A stretch of DNA of 64,000 nucleotides from Fluviicola sp. XM-24bin1 (GTDB lineage: Bacteria; Bacteroidota; Bacteroidia; Flavobacteriales_D; Crocinitomicaceae). Every line of letters starts with the position of its first letter. The stretch's first letter is position 1. The position numbers and the translations under genes are program-made. This document shows, piece by piece, positions 61,637 to 64,000 of this stretch. The notes beneath the pieces are model-generated. The model did not search any database. It worked only from the letters and a program-made list of their open reading frames with translations, and had not been told where the DNA came from. The stretch covers positions 25,188 through 89,187 of the forward strand of contig QCWI01000002.1 in NCBI GenBank assembly GCA_003149635.1, given 5' to 3'.

Positions 61637-62604
61637 AAACCGAGGAGGAGTTTAAACAGTTTTACAATTTGGATTTAGTTGCAGCGCTAAGCGACTTAGA
61701 ACTGGACCGAAAGCGGGGCATAAAATTGACAGGTTTTCTGTTTATGTGCGTCTTGGGAGCCATTATTCTATGTTCGACATGCACCTCGATTATTTCTAAC
61801 GGCAATATTCTATCCGGGGTAATCGCGGTAATTGTACTGTCGACAATTGCCCTTGTTATCATTTTAACAATCAAGCTGTATCGCTTACGAAAGTCCATTA
61901 AGACCAGTTACAAACAGCGCGTTATAAAGGAAATGATCGCTTTTGTTGATCCCCATTTACAATACACTCCTAAGGGACGTATTTCCGAAACTGTATTCAA
62001 TGCAAGCAAGATTTTCCTGAAAGATCCTAATCAGTACAGCGGAGATGATTTGGTACAGGGAACCATTGGTAAAACGGATGTCAGCTTTTCTGAGCTTAAT
62101 GCAATACGCGTAAATCGATCTAAGAAGAACAATCAGTCTGAGCAGATCTTCAAAGGGATTTTCTTTATCGCTGATTTCCATAAAAATTTTATCGGCGAAA
62201 CATTCGTTCTTCCTGATACCGCTGAGAAAATGTTTGGAAAGTTTGGAACCTTCCTTCAGAAAATGAATGTTTCTCGACCCAAGCTAGTGAAGCTTGAAAA
62301 TCCAGAATTTGAAAGAACTTTTGCCGTTTATGGAACAGATCAGGTTGAAGCACGATATATTCTTACACCGGCTTTGATGGAACGGATCATGGATTTTAAA
62401 CGAAAATCAGGCAACGTTCATCTTTCATTCCTTCATTCCAAGGTTTATATCGCTATTGAAGTCAATAAAAATCTCTTCGAGCCACCTTTTTTCAAATCCA
62501 TGCTTGATTACAGCCTCATTTCGGAGTACTTCAGCTATTTGATTCTAACGGTGAATATTGTCGAGGATTTAGACCTCAATACCCGCATTTGGAGTAAGGA
62601 ATAA
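61633..62604 (+). CDS. DUF3137 membrane protein
   Basis: A 323-aa protein with two membrane helices (about residues 33-55 and 60-80) followed by the DUF3137 domain: INPHLQYTPKG-like FVDPHLQYTPKGRISETVFN, FKGIFFIADFHKNFIGETFV, and a C-terminal part with LVKLENPEFERTFAVYGTDQ then VEARYILTPALMERI, which marks the family. It is translationally coupled to LemA through an ATGA overlap, so the two likely form one membrane complex. Function is unknown. Confidence 0.88.
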   Translation: MKTEEEFKQFYNLDLVAALSDLELDRKRGIKLTGFLFMCVLGAIILCSTCTSIISNGNILSGVIAVIVLSTIALVIILTIKLYRLRKSIKTSYKQRVIKEMIAFVDPHLQYTPKGRISETVFNASKIFLKDPNQYSGDDLVQGTIGKTDVSFSELNAIRVNRSKKNNQSEQIFKGIFFIADFHKNFIGETFVLPDTAEKMFGKFGTFLQKMNVSRPKLVKLENPEFERTFAVYGTDQVEARYILTPALMERIMDFKRKSGNVHLSFLHSKVYIAIEVNKNLFEPPFFKSMLDYSLISEYFSYLILTVNIVEDLDLNTRIWSKE

Positions 62605-62615
62605 GTCCGCTCAAT

Positions 62616-64000
62616 TTAGAGCAATTTAAAGGAGGCTCCGTTAAAAGTGTATGTAGATTCGGCGATTGTAATGCGACCTCCCTTTCGAACATTTTCCAAA
62701 TTGATTCGTCTTCCGTTGACAAATACATTGCCTCCAGTTGCCTTTGCCAAATTGAGGTAACACTCGCGAACGGTCGTCACATCTCCCGCCACCAATACAT
62801 GTGTCTTCATTCGAATCTGAGAAAGTAAGTTCTCGTCTCGGACATCAGAGAAATTATCTACAATCAGTAGAAGCGCATCGGCATTCGATTGATGATTTTG
62901 TGCGGCTAGAACTGCTTCAAAGTCGTTTTCAACAATATCGCCTCCATTTCCATTGCGCATTGCTTCCATAAGCGTGGCGGGTAAATCTCTCAATTCTGTT
63001 CCGTGATAAATTCCTCCTGTTTTTCCCGACTTCTTTTTCTTATCGTCAATATTATCGCCATCATTGAAGAAAGTGTAATGAACTACGTTCAAACTATCGG
63101 CGCTATTTGCAACCCACCAGTTCATTGCGGCCAAATGAAGCGTCATACTAGAAGTTACATCCATAACCATGGCGACTTTTTCTCTGGTAATTACCTTCTC
63201 CATTGATTTGAATACGGAACTATTTTCCGCAGTTTCAATGCGTTTTTCTGCCTGTTCATCTTGCACTTCGTTGATGGCCGCAGCCCGAGCCGCTTCATCC
63301 TGTGAAAAACTTGGTTTTTTTCCATCTCGATAATACATTCCTCGTACGATGGGTGAATAGCTCAAACGTACATCCAAATTGACTTTAGAAGTAGTCGGTT
63401 TTCCATCCTTTAAGGCAGGTTTCCATTTGGGCATTTCTGATAAAATCTTGAGAATTGGTTCTTGATGGTAATCTTTGGGGTTTTCCCGAAATTGAATGTT
63501 GCTTATTTCTCCACTTTCGTCCACATCAAAAGTGAATTTCACCCAAATATCCTCTCGATTCAAAGAAACTTTTCCGCCCGCCGGCAGGTTTTTATGAAAG
63601 TATTGAAATAGTGCAAGGTTACCATCCGCGAAGTTGGCTTCGCTATCTTCTCCTGTAGTTACTTCAAGGGTAGATTCAGTTTTAGAAGACTCCGCTTGAG
63701 AAACTTGTTCAAAAATGGCGGAAGTTCCGGGATCGTTCTGCATTACAAATCCAGCGCTTGGATTTTTTAGAAAGGCCTCTAAATTGGCGATTTCTTTTTC
63801 ACGATCTTTCGCTGAAACTGCGGGTCTGTATTCCAAAACAAAACCGTGGAAGAAGGTTCTGCCCATTTTCGGTGAGGAGCATGCGGTTTGTTCAATGATT
63901 TTCCATTCCACGTATCGATTTTCCAGCACCTCTGGAATTTGCTTCGACAGTCTTCCAATACGTTGCCGGTTCAATGCTTTCTGATCGAAGGAAGAACTCT
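62616..64000 (-). CDS. TonB-C domain/vWA-like protein, N-terminus outside the window
   Basis: The frame is open from the stop at 62616 to the window edge; a TTG at 63974 is only an internal candidate, and the residues before it (SSSFDQKA) continue the protein, so the real start lies beyond 64000. The visible 461 residues contain a TonB-C-like energy-transducer domain (DIWVKFTFDVDESGEISNIQ, EPILKILSEMPKWKPALKDG, KPTTSKVNLDVRL). After a charged linker comes a von Willebrand A-like domain (KVAMVMDVTSSMTLHLAAMN with DVTSSM as the MIDAS DxSxS-type motif, ADALLLIVDNFSDVRDENLL). It ends FNGASFKLL. The upstream part may hold a membrane or M56-like domain, which cannot be seen here. Confidence 0.75.
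   Translation of the reverse strand, partial: SSSFDQKALNRQRIGRLSKQIPEVLENRYVEWKIIEQTACSSPKMGRTFFHGFVLEYRPAVSAKDREKEIANLEAFLKNPSAGFVMQNDPGTSAIFEQVSQAESSKTESTLEVTTGEDSEANFADGNLALFQYFHKNLPAGGKVSLNREDIWVKFTFDVDESGEISNIQFRENPKDYHQEPILKILSEMPKWKPALKDGKPTTSKVNLDVRLSYSPIVRGMYYRDGKKPSFSQDEAARAAAINEVQDEQAEKRIETAENSSVFKSMEKVITREKVAMVMDVTSSMTLHLAAMNWWVANSADSLNVVHYTFFNDGDNIDDKKKKSGKTGGIYHGTELRDLPATLMEAMRNGNGGDIVENDFEAVLAAQNHQSNADALLLIVDNFSDVRDENLLSQIRMKTHVLVAGDVTTVRECYLNLAKATGGNVFVNGRRINLENVRKGGRITIAESTYTFNGASFKLL

Overview
The window looks like a chromosomal segment of a member of the Bacteroidota, most likely a marine or freshwater Flavobacteriales of the Crocinitomicaceae/Fluviicola kind. The evidence is a type IX secretion (T9SS) lipoprotein of the PorW/SprE type, four secreted proteins ending in T9SS sorting domains, many matches to the Bacteroidota promoter element TAnnTTTG just upstream of genes, almost no Shine-Dalgarno sequences, and Bacteroidota families such as GLPGLI/DUF4412-like, DUF2490 and HYR proteins. 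I saw no rRNA, tRNA, CRISPR array, transposase or prophage. Most of the window is ordinary core genome.

Layout. 0-7 kb: PorW/SprE (cut by the window edge), an exported methyltransferase and YebC; a GDYXXLXY/DUF2157 membrane pair whose DUF2157 gene is broken; a GLPGLI-like protein; then two 5'-truncated genes (PD40-OmpA and RCC1/T9SS) meeting back to back. 7-24 kb: saccharopine dehydrogenase, metG, a large HYR/glycine-rich T9SS protein, sucA-sucB, a membrane-anchored MutS-like ATPase, dinB, DUF2490 and CotH. 24.0-24.8 kb: a 1.1-kb gap with three related small-RNA-like units. 24.8-37 kb: lepA, DUF3108, a receiver/HPt/AAA+ phosphorelay pair, a TRIC channel, leuS with a long AT-rich insert, and a LytS/LytTR-like two-component pair. 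37-54 kb: cyclase-family hydrolase, YceI, HAD phosphatase, methylmalonyl-CoA epimerase, an oligopeptide-type binding lipoprotein, a TonB-dependent receptor, an atypical uracil-DNA glycosylase, a small AT-rich accessory stretch, an M43 metalloprotease, an RluB-type pseudouridine synthase and YraN. 54-64 kb: a broken choice-of-anchor L protein, a YqaA-like protein, the acpP-fabF-rnc cluster, nitroreductase, a frameshifted second uracil-DNA glycosylase, LemA/DUF3137 and a TonB-C/vWA protein running off the right edge.

The most interesting region is 24054-24714. Three copies of an ~80-nt unit each have a 16-nt sigma-54-like promoter (TGGCAC...TTGAA) exactly 11 nt upstream of a conserved 5' hairpin and linker. 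Each ends in a terminator hairpin whose stem differs in sequence between copies while pairing is kept. I read them as a family of tandem sigma-54-dependent small RNAs. A sigma-54-activator-type AAA+ protein lies 4 kb away, but it lacks the GAFTGA loop and a DNA-binding domain.

A second theme is gene damage. Several genes carry single-base frameshifts (some in A/T runs), an in-frame stop, or apparent internal deletions. This is either real decay or sequence/assembly error, and only read data can separate the two.
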